From positions 806,001 to 870,000 of the forward strand of contig MU008151.1 of NCBI GenBank assembly GCA_010909165.1: a stretch of 64,000 bases of DNA. Direction: 5' to 3'. Below, piece after piece: positions 11,178-22,062 of the stretch; positions within the stretch are counted from its first letter, which is position 1, and every line of letters starts with the position of its first letter. Under the pieces are notes generated by a model that was not told the DNA's origin, did not search any database, and saw nothing but the letters and a program-made list of their open reading frames with translations. This DNA is from Anthoceros angustus. Taxonomy: Eukaryota > Streptophyta > Anthocerotopsida > Anthocerotales > Anthocerotaceae. Position numbers and translations under genes: made by a program.

Positions 11178-11292
11178 AAGATGAGTCTAACAACAGACTC
11201 TTTCTGCCAGGATGCCCATGTCCTGTCTGTGACGACAAGATGTGTCTAACAACAGACTGTTTCTGCCACGATACCCATGTCCTGTGTCCACA
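11178..11292. repeat. 59-bp tandem duplication in the 5' flank of the PPR gene
   Basis: The block TCTAACAACAGACT...CCCATGTCCTGT occurs at 11186 and 11245, just upstream of the start codon of the 828-residue PPR gene. Sister genes have it once (for example near 14717). It may lie in the 5' UTR or promoter. Confidence 0.7.
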
Positions 11293-11678
11293 CCACCCTG
11301 AGGAGGAAGGCAAGCCTTAGAAATCAGGCGACGTTGGAGGGTCCACCAACTTCGCCTGATTTTTAAGCCTCGCCGAGATGGAGAGTGCAGACCGCATTTA
11401 TTATTGGGTCAAAGAAAAGGAAAACACACTTCCGGTTTCGAAGTTTTGGACAGGAACAGATCCGTTAAGGATGCTTGGTAGTTAACGCTCTAGTAGTCTT
11501 CATCCTTCATCCCAGAACGAGAGATTCATGCGATTCTGATTTTGTACATGTGCCTGTTACGATAGAGAGGTGGATCAGTGTTGGCTATCCATGTCTCTGT
11601 GTCAGTTCGGACAGGAATGGAATTACATCTATATATTCTCTGGTGGACACACGAGCACTGGGTACTTGGTCATTATTC

Positions 11679-14600
11679 TCACGGTCGACCCTTACAACTG
11701 CAACAACCTGCTGCGAATCGATGCACACGGTACCCATCCCTCACAACAATGTCTCTCTGTTCAAGCCTTGACATGATCTGCGTGGAACTGTGGCAGTCAC
11801 TGCACATGCGTAGGTTCTTTGTTACCACCAGAGGTGTCCCACTCGGAGTGTTCAACAGACCAAACGCCAGGGCTAGCTTCTCAGCATGCCCACAAAGTGA
11901 ATCTTCCTTTTCCTTCTCAGACAGTGGCTTCAACACCACGTTTGTATGAGGTACGTGGCCTCCTTCCTGCTTCAGACGTGCATTCGTGCTCTCTACCTTC
12001 AGTGCAATACCCTTGCTGCTTTCTCCCACCACAAATCTATGCACCTCCTTATTCACCTCAATGGTCGCCACTGCAGGTTTCTTATTAGCCCCTGCTGCCC
12101 TTCTCTGTGTTTCAATCCTGTCTACGTCGGTCCACCTACCTGCATCTGCATAGGCATTTGCCATGAGCACATAGGCGGGCCCTTCCTGGGGGTCCAGTCT
12201 AACTATTCTTTCAAAACACCACACGGCTCTCTCTATATCCCCGTGATTTTTGCAGGCATTCAACAACGACGTGAGTCCCACAACATTACTTTGGCCCTCG
12301 CATGACAAGAGCATCTTCTCTGCTAACATCTTCTCTGCTTCATCTAAATGGCCTGCACGCCCAAGCAGATCAATCATGCAATTGTAATGCTCTGGAGTGG
12401 GCTTGATGCCATGCTGTTCAGTCATGGAATGAAAGTGCTTGCGACCCTCGTGGACTAGTCCCTCATGGCTGCATGCTACTAAAAGGCAAGTAAACGTAGC
12501 AACTTCAGGCTGAATACCGGCACCTACCATCTCCTCAAAACAAGCTAGTGCTGTATGACCATCATTACAAGCTCCATACCCAGATATTAGGGCATTCCAT
12601 GCCACCACATCCTTTGTATTCATGCTGTCAAAAACCTGGCGTGCATCTTCCAGTTCACCAAGTTTTGCATACATATCCACCAGACAGGTGCCCACCAGTA
12701 CGTTATCCAGCAGTCCTTTTTCCACAATCTGAGAGTGCAGGTGCCTGCCCTTCTGTAAGGCACCAGTGCTGGCGCAAACCTTCAGAAGGCAAGCAAAAGT
12801 AATGTGGTTAGCCAAAATCAGGCCCTCCTGCTCCATTTGTCCATACAAAACAAGTGCCTCTTGGCCGTGCCCTTGGTCGGCATACCCGGCTATCAGGGCG
12901 GTCCATGTCACTACATCCTTTGTGTTCATACTGTTGAAAACCTGGCGTGCATCTTCCAGTTCACCACATTTTGCATACATGTCCACCAGGCAGGTGCCCA
13001 ACACTACGTTATCCAGCAGTCCTCTTCCCACAATCTGTGAGTGCAGCTGCCTGCCCTTCTGTAAGGCACCAGTGCTTGCACAGGCCTTCAGAAGGCAAGC
13101 AAAAGTAACATGGTTAGCCAAAATCAGGCCCTCCTGCTCCATTTGTCCATACAAACAAGCCTCTTGGCCGTCCTTGCTGTGCATACCCAGCAATCAGGGC
13201 ATTCCATGTCACTACATCCTTTGTGTTCATACTGTTGAAAACCTGGCGTGCATCTTCCAGTTCACCACACTTTGCATACATGTCCACCAGGCAGGTGCTC
13301 AACACTACGTTATCCAGCAGTCCTCTTTCCATAATCTGTGAGTGCAGCTGCCTGCCCTTCTGTAGGGCACCACTGCTTGCACAGGCCTTCAGAAGGCAAG
13401 CGAAGGTAACATCGTTAGCAAAAATCAGTCCCTCCTGCTCCATTTGTCCATAAAGAAGAAGTGCCTCATGTCCAAGCCCTTGCTCGGCATACCCAGCTAT
13501 CAGGGCATTCCATGTCACCACATTCTTTGTGTTCATGCTGTCAAAAACCTGGCGTGCATCTTTCAGTTCACCACATTTTGCATACCCAGAAATCAGGGCA
13601 TTCCATGTCACCACATCCTTTGTGGCCATGCTGTCAAAAACCTGGCGTGCATCTTTCGGTTCACCACATTTTGCATACATGTCCACCAGGCAGGAGCCAA
13701 CAAACAAGTCAGGAGGAATGCCACTATGCACCACATCACTGTGCACTTTTCTGCCAGATTCCAAGTCGGCAGCAATTGCACAAGCTTGGAGGGCAGCTAC
13801 AAAGACGTGAGCATCCGCCTTCACTCCTGACCTTCGCATCTCATAGTACAGTTGTATGGCCTCGTTAGGCTTCCCATGTTTAGCATGTGCAGAGATTATG
13901 GAAAACCACATGAAGACATTTGGTTTGCGCACCCTGGTGAACACGTCCATGGCCTCCTCCAGACTACCGCCACATGCATACATGCGCAAGATATGATTCC
14001 CCAAGTATGCATCCGACTCGTACCCGAGTTTGACAGTGAGATCGTGAACTCGTCGGCCCACAACCAAATCCTTCTTAGCTGTACACAGTTTCAGTACAGT
14101 GTAAAACAGAGACTGAGAAATGGCAGAGTCTGTCTGCGCAAGAGATTCCAAGTCTCCCACGGCCTCAGAAAGCTTCTCCTGCCGACAGAACAAGCTCACG
14201 GTTCCTTCCGTTACGACGCCCATTCCCGATCCTTCACGCCAGCCAGGTTCAGGCTTATCCGGAAAGCTGGACTCGGAAGGAGAGGCACAATGACCCATCC
14301 GCATATCCAAGGAAACGAGCTGCTCATCAACCCAAGCTGGCCTAAACTTGCTGTCTACCCACAGCACCTCGCCGGACCCCTTACGCCGGAAGTCAGGCAA
14401 ATGGGAGCTCTTCTTATCTCGTCTGTTGTCCAACCACATGGTAGGGTCCAGGAAGAATTGTTGCCACAATTGCTCTTGCTCGTGGCGACGACCATCGCTC
14501 GAAACCCCGTCTCCACCCACACATTTTCTCGTAAGTGGAAGTGCTGGGCTTCTTACACTGCTGCATCTGGAGGCTTCATCTGCCAGGGGATGACTCCCTA

Positions 14601-14691
14601 AGATAAGGCGAGCGGGAGGTCCTCGTACAGTCCCTGTGCACACCCGAATTTGTTGGGTCCACAACAGCTCCGGTTGCGGTACCGTGACCAT
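11679..14691 (-). CDS. PPR-DYW:KP editing factor with one frameshifted spot; third array member
   Basis: The N-terminal frame runs from ATG 14689-14691 to 13114 and the C-terminal frame from about 13170 to a stop at 11679. Together they make one protein of about 1000 residues. It has the same order as the neighbour: PDF motif (WLDNRRDKK, PDFRRK), PLS repeats, E motifs, KKPAVATIEV box, CGHAEKLALAFG, CSDCHSS, terminal KGRP. Around 13150-13175 three small gaps (net 5 nt) relative to the paralogous unit near 12845-12890 break the frame within AGYAQQG...EALVLYGQMEQ. The repeat tract is longer than in the neighbours because a motif triplet of about 300 nt is present three times (equivalent points near 13258, 12957 and 12650). 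Either a recent pseudogene or a sequence error at one site. Confidence 0.8.
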
Positions 14692-15971
14692 CGTTCAGGG
14701 ACCTCTGTCAGAAGATGTGTCTAACAACAGACTTATGGCAGCATGCCCAGGTACTGTGTAAGACCACACCATACGGGCTGGCTCCAATGAGCCCGAACCC
14801 AGAGAGCTTAAATGCAAACAACACTGGAAGCCTGAACCTGGGGAGGAGCTGTGTCCTCATAAGTGGCTACAACGCCTACCGTCCTTAAAACATCTCTTGC
14901 GGGCAGCCTCACCCGCCGGTTTCCATTAGGGTCTTCCCTGATCTTCAGTGCTTTACCAGTCAGGCCATGGGATGCAAGCCCACTAGATGTCAGACGATCC
15001 CTTGCGTATAGGTCAGCCGGCCGTTAGGAAACATGGCACCGTTTAGGCTTCACAGAAGCTCCCCAAGTCTCCACTCATACCAAATTGGTTGCCCTTTTCG
15101 TGGGTACGTTCCCTGGAGAGTTAGCTCACTTCATCAGCAGGACAGCTGGATTGAGACTCTGGGTTCGGCTTTCTGCGTCTGCCTTGCCTCTGTATATTAT
15201 CCAGAATCCTTGCTGCAGAAATATCATGACATCGAAGCCCTCTTCATATTCCTCGGCAGTTTGAGGATCATGGCGGTTTTCTGAAGGAGGGAAATCAGAG
15301 GACCCCAACTTCCAAGCCTTTGTACCTTGTCCAACCCCTTCCCTCCCCTCCTTTCCAGTAACCTGTGCCACTCTCAGCTCAGCAAATCTGGCCCCCCTTC
15401 GCCTCCGACCTCCTCTCCCCTCTTTCCTCTCCTTTCGGAACAGGAATCAGGACACCCAGCGCGTGCTTGGCGACAATGGACTTGGGCAGCCATTGGCTGT
15501 CCCCCACTGGGCCCAAGAATCAAGACCCTATGGATGCGATCCCATCACTTTCTCCTCCACTTACGCCGGGTTTGGACACTTTGCTGGGCACGTTGTTTAA
15601 GAAGCAGATCGTGCTTGCTTCTATACATGAGGCTTTGCAACGAAAGGCAGTAGGACCAGGCTAAGTCTGCTCTCACCAGGGCTTGGCCTTGCAGCATTGC
15701 AATTTCTGGGAGCACGTGTCGCCTCTTACACACTTTCCACCGTGGAGATACATCTCCAGGGCGTGCAGAAATACTTTTGTCGGGATCCCTCTCGCCATGA
15801 TTCGCCCGTGTCAGAAGGCGGAAGGTACGTAGATCACCCAGGACCAGTTCCAATCGTGGATCGTGGGCTGGCGTGAAGCCCAGCCCATTGCTCCACAACA
15901 TCTCTGCCCAGACAGACATTGCTCACACACAAAACCTAGACCAAGCCGCTGACTCACTTTCCCTTCCCACA
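14692..15971. other. Intergenic; no gene recognised
   Basis: The left part (14692-14760) matches the 5' flank of the other array PPR genes. The remainder is unique, moderately GC-rich sequence with only short ORFs. The HAD gene promoter must lie in its right part, but no clear element stands out. Confidence 0.4.
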
Positions 15972-16694
15972 ATGCAGGTGCTTACCTCCACTTCTGCGTT
16001 CTCAGCTCAGCGCAAGGCTTTGATCCAGGATACAGACCTCCTATTCGGCTGTCCTCGACTCCGGGCAGTGAAGGGGACGGTTGGAGCAAGGGCATTCAAG
16101 AACTTGGTGTTCGACATTGGGGGAGTGTTGCTCACCTGGAGTACAGCAGACGTGTCTCCCCTGGATCCCCATACATTTGGGAAGATCAGGCGGTCAGACT
16201 TAGTCCATGCGTACGAGATGGGACAAATTTCCAGGGACCAACTTTGCTACATGGTCGGAGACAGATTTGGAGTGCCCCCCGGTGACATGAAGTTGGTTAT
16301 CGAGAGAACGGCAGAGAGTTTATGCCTCGTACCCGAGATGGTGGGCTTTGTCCAAGATGTGAAGCGTGGCGACCCAGATCTTCACCTTTTTTGCATGTCC
16401 AACATCTCGAGGGAAGAGTGGCATTATGTGCTCAAAAGGTATCCGGATTGCTGGTCCTCCTTTGAGCACACATTTCCTTCGTGGGCAGCTGGAATGCGCA
16501 AGCCCCAGGTGGAGTTCTTCGAGCATGTCATTTTGGAGGCCAAGATTAAGCCCGAGGACACCATCTTCATCGACGATACAGCAGAGAACGTGGAGGTGGC
16601 TCAGGAGCTGGGATTTGAGTGTGTACTACACCGGAATGCCAATGACACATTCCAGCAGCTTGCTGCTCTGCTTCCAAATATGCTTGTGAAGTGA
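15972..16694 (+). CDS. HAD-superfamily hydrolase (subfamily IA-like), possibly organelle-targeted
   Basis: The ORF has 240 residues from ATG 15972-15974. The frame is open further upstream (to 15873) but without an earlier ATG. Residues 1-40 lack acidic clusters and resemble a transit peptide. HAD motif I is VFDIGGVLL with the nucleophile Asp at about 48; the usual second Asp is Gly, a form common in YihX-type members. Motif II is FCMSNIS, motif III the Lys in GMRKPQVEFF, and motif IV IFIDDTAENVEVA, so all four catalytic motifs are present. Length fits a small HAD-IA phosphatase with a short helical cap. The substrate cannot be predicted. It is intronless and sits between PPR genes on the opposite strand, which says nothing about its role. 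Confidence 0.88.
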   Translation: MQVLTSTSAFSAQRKALIQDTDLLFGCPRLRAVKGTVGARAFKNLVFDIGGVLLTWSTADVSPLDPHTFGKIRRSDLVHAYEMGQISRDQLCYMVGDRFGVPPGDMKLVIERTAESLCLVPEMVGFVQDVKRGDPDLHLFCMSNISREEWHYVLKRYPDCWSSFEHTFPSWAAGMRKPQVEFFEHVILEAKIKPEDTIFIDDTAENVEVAQELGFECVLHRNANDTFQQLAALLPNMLVK

Positions 16695-17368
16695 ACCGAG
16701 AGCGGTGAGGATGTCCGAACTCCTCGGCCGGGAGCTTCAGCTACTTGTACTTATACATTGCACATTTTAAATACAAAGTTCTAGAGAAAGCAAACGGGGC
16801 TTGATATCAACATCAACCCACGCTGTACCATTTCTACAAACACCATGGGTTATGTCTACGTTTTCATTCAGGGAACCTCCACTTCTGCCTGTAAGGGAAG
16901 CAGAAGGATATTGTTGCCAATCTGTGTGCTCCCAAAAGCTTGTGCTACTGAATCTTCTTTCACGACAAGTTCACTGGTTTGCTTTTGTTCTTCCATTGGG
17001 ATTTCTTCATACCCACCGAGCCATACCCCCTTCTGTTGCTCGGCTGAATGCCATTGCGGCAGACGGCACTTACAGGCTCGAAAACCAAACCCCCTTGGGC
17101 TGCTGAGCAGGCTGCCAATGCCATACCCGACGCTATTGCCAAGCTAGCTCAAGCTTCAACTCGGGCCCGGGCCCCCAGGTCCAGCACAACCTGAATTAGA
17201 GGTTTGAGGCACCAAATGATATCAACCTCCTCGTCCAGCCGACCCTGCTTGCTCCCCTTAAGTGTCCTCGCTGCCATTCGCAGTACATTTGCTGATCCAC
17301 ACCTACAGGACCACTGTGGTAGGTGTACAGCCGGCCCACATTTGACCACTGGCTTGTTCTTCATTTTC
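16695..17368. other. Intergenic between convergent HAD and PPR genes
   Basis: Holds the 3' ends of two convergent genes. No ORF or repeat of note is seen. Confidence 0.4.
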
Positions 17369-19804
17369 TCAGAATCGACCTTTACAACTGCAACAACCAG
17401 CTGCGAATCGATGCACACGGTACGCATCCCGTACCACAATGTCTCTCTGTTCAAGCCTTGACATGATCTGCGTGGAACTATGGCAGTCACTGCACATGCG
17501 TAGATTCTTCGTTACCACCAGAGGTGTCCCACTCGGAGTGTTCAACAGACCGAACGCCAGAGCTAGCTTCTCAGCATGCCCACAAAGCGAATCCTCCTTT
17601 TCCTTCTCAGACAGTGGCTTCAACACCAACTTTGTGTGAGGTACGTGGCCTCCTTCTTGCTTCAGACGGGCATTCGTGCTCTCTACCTTGAGTGCAATAT
17701 CCTCTCTCTTTTCTCCTACCACAAATCTATGTACTTCCTTATTCACCTCAATGGTCGCCACTGCGGGTTTCTTGCTAGCTCCTGCTACCTTTCTCTGTGT
17801 TTCAATCCTGTCTACATCGGTCCACCTACCTGCATCTGCATAGGCATTGGCCATGAGCATATAGGCGGGCCCTTCCAGGGGGTCCAGCCTAACAATGCTT
17901 TCAAAACACCACATCGCTCTCTCTATATCTCCGTGACTTTTGCAGGCGTTCAACAAAGACGTCAATCCCACAACATTATTTTGGCCCTCGCCTGATAATC
18001 CCACAACATTACTTTGGCCCTCGCATGATAATCGCATCTTCTCTGCTAGCATCTTCTCTGCCTCATCTAAATGGCCTGCACGCCCAAGAAGATCAATCAT
18101 GCAATTGTAATGCTCAACAGTAGGTTTGATGCCATGCTGTTCAGCCATGCAATCAAAGAGCTTGCGACCGTCGTCGACCAGTCCCCCATGACTGCATGCT
18201 ACCAAAAGGCAAATAAACGTAGCATCATTGGGCTGAATACCGGCAACCAACATGTCCTCAAAACAAGCAAGTGCCTTGTCACCTTCGTCACAAGTACCAT
18301 ACCCAGATATCAGGGCCGTCCATGTCACCACATCCTTTGTGTTCATGCTGTCAAAAACCTGGCGTGCGCCTTCCAGTTCACCACATTTTGCATACATGTC
18401 CACCAGGCAGTTGCCCACCTGCAGGTTACCCAGCAGTCCTCTTTCCACAATCTGTGAGTGCAGCTGCCTGCCCTGTTGTAAGGCCCCAGAGCTTGCACAG
18501 GCCTTCAGAAGGCAAGCAAAAGTCACATGGTTAGCGACAATGACGCCTTCTTGCTCCATTTGTTCATATACAGCAAGCGCCTCTTGGCCAAGTCCTTGCT
18601 GTGCATACCCAGCAATCAGGCCATTCCATGTCACCACATCCTTTGTGGGCATGCTGTCAAAAACTTGACGTGCATGTTTCAGTTCACCACATTTTGCATA
18701 CCCAGTTAACAGGGCATTCCATGTCACCACATCCTTTTCGACCATGCTGTCAAAAACCTGGCGTGCTTTCAGTTCGCCACATTTTGCATACATGTCCACC
18801 AGGCAGTTGCCAACAAACAAGTTAGTAGGAATGCCACTTTGCACCACATCACAGTGCACTTTTCTGCCAGATTCCAAGTCGGAGGCCAATGCACAAGCCT
18901 GAAGGGCAGCTACAAAGACGTGAGCATCCGCCTTCACTCCTGACCTACGCATCTCATGGTACAGTTGTATGGCCTCATTAGGCTTCCCATGCTTAGCGTA
19001 CGCGGAGATTATGGAAGACCACATGAAGACATCTGGTTTGCCCACCCTGGTGAACACATCCATGGCCTCCTCTAGCCTACCTCCACATGCATACATGCGC
19101 AAGATATGGTTCCCCAAGTATGCATTCGACTCGTACCCAAGTTTGACAGTGAGATCATGAACTCGTCGCCCCACAACCAAATCCTTCTTAGCTGTACACA
19201 GTTTCAGCACAGTGTAAAACAGAGACTGAGAAATAGCAGAGTCTGTCTGCGCCAGAGATTCCAGGGCTCCAACGGCCTCAGAAAGCTTCCCCTGCTGACA
19301 TAACATGCTCACGGTTCCAGCCGTTATGACGCCCATTTCCGATCCTGCACGCCTGCCAGGTTCAGGCTTATCCCAAGAGCTCGACTTGGAAGGAGAGGCA
19401 CCATGACCCATCTGCATATCCAAGGAAACGAGCTGCTCATCAACCCAAGCTGGCTTAAACATGTTGTTTAACCACAGGACCTCGCCGGACCCCTTCCGCC
19501 AGAAGTCAGGCGAACGGGAGCTCTTCTTCTCTCGTCTGCTGTCCCACCACATGGTAGGCTCCAGAAAGAATTGATGCCACAAGCGCTCCTGCTCCTGGCG
19601 TCGACCATCGCTCAAGGACCCGTCCCCACCCACGCATTTCATCGGAAGTGGAAGTGCCGGAGTCCTAACACTGCTGCATCTGGAGGCTTTGTTTGCCAGA
19701 GGTTGACTTCCTGAGATGAGGTGAGCGGGAGCTCCTACTAGAATCCCTGTACACACACCATTTTGTTGGGTCCACATCGGGTCCGGTTGCCATGTTGTGG
19801 CCAT
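17369..19804 (-). CDS. Intact PPR-DYW:KP editing factor with OSB-type PDF motif; ends CKGRF
   Basis: Single ORF of 811 residues from ATG 19802-19804, closely similar to the 828-residue gene along its length. PDF motif: WWDSRREKK, PDFWRK, LWLNNMFKPAWVDEQL. The PLS tract has two tandem 31-residue motifs; one has lost a residue (GELKARQVF versus GELKDARQVF). The E region contains a 33-bp in-frame tandem duplication (17966-17998 and 17999-18031) that repeats NNVVGL and adds eleven residues. The deaminase region has KKPAVATIEV, HAE at 743-745, CSDCHSS and a final CCSCKGRF. The last residue differs from the GRP of its sisters. The role (U-to-C organelle editing) is inferred from class. Confidence 0.92.
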   Translation of the reverse strand: MATTWQPDPMWTQQNGVCTGILVGAPAHLISGSQPLANKASRCSSVRTPALPLPMKCVGGDGSLSDGRRQEQERLWHQFFLEPTMWWDSRREKKSSRSPDFWRKGSGEVLWLNNMFKPAWVDEQLVSLDMQMGHGASPSKSSSWDKPEPGRRAGSEMGVITAGTVSMLCQQGKLSEAVGALESLAQTDSAISQSLFYTVLKLCTAKKDLVVGRRVHDLTVKLGYESNAYLGNHILRMYACGGRLEEAMDVFTRVGKPDVFMWSSIISAYAKHGKPNEAIQLYHEMRRSGVKADAHVFVAALQACALASDLESGRKVHCDVVQSGIPTNLFVGNCLVDMYAKCGELKARQVFDSMVEKDVVTWNALLTGYAKCGELKHARQVFDSMPTKDVVTWNGLIAGYAQQGLGQEALAVYEQMEQEGVIVANHVTFACLLKACASSGALQQGRQLHSQIVERGLLGNLQVGNCLVDMYAKCGELEGARQVFDSMNTKDVVTWTALISGYGTCDEGDKALACFEDMLVAGIQPNDATFICLLVACSHGGLVDDGRKLFDCMAEQHGIKPTVEHYNCMIDLLGRAGHLDEAEKMLAEKMRLSCEGQSNVVGLSGEGQNNVVGLTSLLNACKSHGDIERAMWCFESIVRLDPLEGPAYMLMANAYADAGRWTDVDRIETQRKVAGASKKPAVATIEVNKEVHRFVVGEKREDIALKVESTNARLKQEGGHVPHTKLVLKPLSEKEKEDSLCGHAEKLALAFGLLNTPSGTPLVVTKNLRMCSDCHSSTQIMSRLEQRDIVVRDAYRVHRFAAGCCSCKGRF

Positions 19805-20190
19805 CCTTCAGGGACCCCCGTGGGAAGATGAGGCTAACAACGGATAGTGGCAGAGCGCCCAAGTGCTGTGCATGACCACTCCACTCTCAAGGATTCAGCA
19901 GACGGCACTATGGTGGGTTCCGACACAAGGAGGCGCTTTGGTTTCCAAATTCTGGAAAGGAAAAGGAACCACATAAGCTTAGGTGACGCTCTCTTATTAG
20001 GATCCTCAAATGAGTTCATTTCTGAAGGCCATTAATTCAATCGGTCTTAATCTCCTTCATTTCTGATGATGCTCTTTTGTGATGGAGATGGAGTTTGGAC
20101 GGAGATGGAGCTGGGCACGGTTCAGAGCCGTATCCTGAGGCGTACACACTTGAGCACTGGCTACTTCATTGATCTCAAGGTCGACCCTTT
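19805..20190. other. Intergenic; right end of a 3' flank reused from the PPR family
   Basis: Bases about 20090-20188 resemble the sequence after the stop codon of sister genes (GAGCACTGG, then GGTCGACCCTT) but join directly to mid-gene PPR sequence. No gene is seen in 19860-20090. Confidence 0.5.
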
Positions 20191-21284
20191 CAGCCATGGA
20201 ATCAAAGTGCTTGCGACCCTCGTGGACTAGTCCCTCATGTGCATGCTACTAGAAGGGAAGTAAAAGTCGCATCATCAGGCTGAATACCAGCAAATAACAT
20301 CTCCTCAAAACAAGCTAGTGCCTTGTGACCGTCACAACTACCATGCCCAGATATCAGGGCGGTCCATGTTACCACATTCTTTGTGTTCATGCTGTCAAAA
20401 ACTTGACGTGCATCTTCCAGTTCACCACATTTTGCATACATGTCCACCAGGCAGGTGCGCAACACTACATTATCCAGCAGTCCTTTTTCGACAATCTGCA
20501 AGTGCAGCTGTCTGCCCTTCTGTAAGGCACCAGTGCCTGCTCCATGCTTACTCAAAATAAGCCCCCACCGTGCACCTTTCTTCCAGACTCCAAGTCGGCA
20601 GCAAATGCACAGGCTTGAAGAGCAGCTACAAAGACGTGAGCATCCGCCTTCACTCCTGACCTACGCATCTCATGGTAGAGTTCTATGGCCTCCTTGGGTT
20701 TCCTATGCTTAGCATATGCAGAGATCATGGAAAACTACATGAAGACATCTGGTTTGCCTTTCCTGGTGAGCACATCCATGGCCTCCTGAAGACTACCTCC
20801 ACCTGCATACATGCGCAAGATATGGTTCCCCAAGTATGCATCCGTCATGTGGATTATCCACAGAGCTCGAATTGCAAGGAGAGGCATCGTGACCTATCTG
20901 CATATCCAAGGAAACGAGCTGCTCGTCAACCCAAGCTGGCTTGAACTTGTTTAACCACAGGACCTCACGGGACACCTTCCGCCGGAAGTCAGGCGAACGG
21001 GAGCTCTTCTTATCTCGTCTGTTGTCCACCACATGGTGGGATCCAGAAAAATTGTTGCCACAAATCCTCCTGCTCCTGGCAACGACCATCGCTGGAAAAC
21101 CCGTCCCCACGCACACAATTCCTCGAAAGTGGAAGTACTGGGCTACTTACATTGCTGCACCTGCAGGCACACTTGCCAGGTGTTCAGTCCCCAAATTGAG
21201 ATGAGCAGGAGCTCGTAGTAGAATCCCTGGACACACACCAATTTGTTGGCTGGACAGCGGGTCCGGCTGCCATACTGTGGCCAT
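20191..21284 (-). pseudogene. PPR gene relic with three internal deletions, deaminase lost
   Basis: The order of a sister gene is kept but large parts are missing. The start (ATG 21282-21284) and PDF motif region (DNRRDKKSSRSPDFRRK) are present. At about 20848 the sequence jumps into the first PPR motifs. At about 20565 it jumps again from ESGRKVH-coding sequence to the GALQKGRQLH motif. At 20188-20191 it jumps from the motif preceding the E region straight into the 3' flank, so E and deaminase domains are gone. Several single-base frameshifts and stops are also present. It cannot encode an editing factor unless another protein supplies the deaminase. Confidence 0.85.
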
Positions 21285-22062
21285 CGTTCAGGGACCGCTG
21301 TCGGAAAGACGAGTCTATCAACGGATCATCGATGGCAGGATATTACTAATGTGAAAATCCATGTTACATGAAAGGTGCTTGGCGATCTACTGTATTCCTT
21401 GTTGTATGACCCGTAATGGGCCGTGTTGTGAAGGCCTCTTGGGGTCTGGTATATCTCCGGTGTTGTCACACCCTTTTAGGCTCTCTAAAATAAGCAAGTA
21501 TAAAATATTCAATATTCGACTAAAAATTTGACTTCTTGATATTTTAGCTTTCAAGAAGATAAGGGTACAGAGCTGGTGACGCTTGTATATATTTAGAACA
21601 GCAATGTTATGAGAAATACTATATAATGTAAGTAAGTTAAATGGAACTACCGATGTTGATGCCGAGGGAGTGCCAGCCTCGAAGGAGAAGCTGTGGGTGG
21701 CACTGTGGATACTAAGTCTTTGCAGCATTGGCGTGGCCGAGGGAGGGTGGATTCCATGAAGGGGCTTGGTTACTCTAGCGGGTGGCGTGTGCATTAGAGG
21801 GGGTTTGATTCGGCGTAGATGACGCACTTGAACCTGCCGCAACATTGCAGCACTAACCAAGTCAAAGACAAGTAACACTACAAATAAACTACGTGTGTAA
21901 ACGAGTGGCACAAGAAGCAAAAAATATCTGGTATGGACAAGCAACACTAGAAATTAGACCTAACATAAAGAGGATTTTATTGAGGGGGAAAAATTGATGG
22001 GAAAGTCCCGCCTACAGAGGACAACCAAGGGAGACCCTGAGGGTCGAGGTAAAAAAGGGCAA
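21285..22062. other. Intergenic; unrecognised minus-strand ORF
   Basis: A minus-strand ORF at 21387-21947 (186 codons) ends KRPSQHGPLRVIQQGIQ. It is AT-rich in its second half, has no recognisable domain and may be retroelement debris. Confidence 0.25.

Noticed and set aside
12600-13700. Regularly spaced repeats suggesting a CRISPR-like array
   Set aside because: Repeats encode PPR motifs in frame, spacing equals motif or triplet length, and the genome is a plant.
15873-15971. Extended N-terminus of the HAD protein from a GTG at 15873
   Set aside because: No ATG in this stretch; the ATG at 15972 gives a plausible transit-peptide start.
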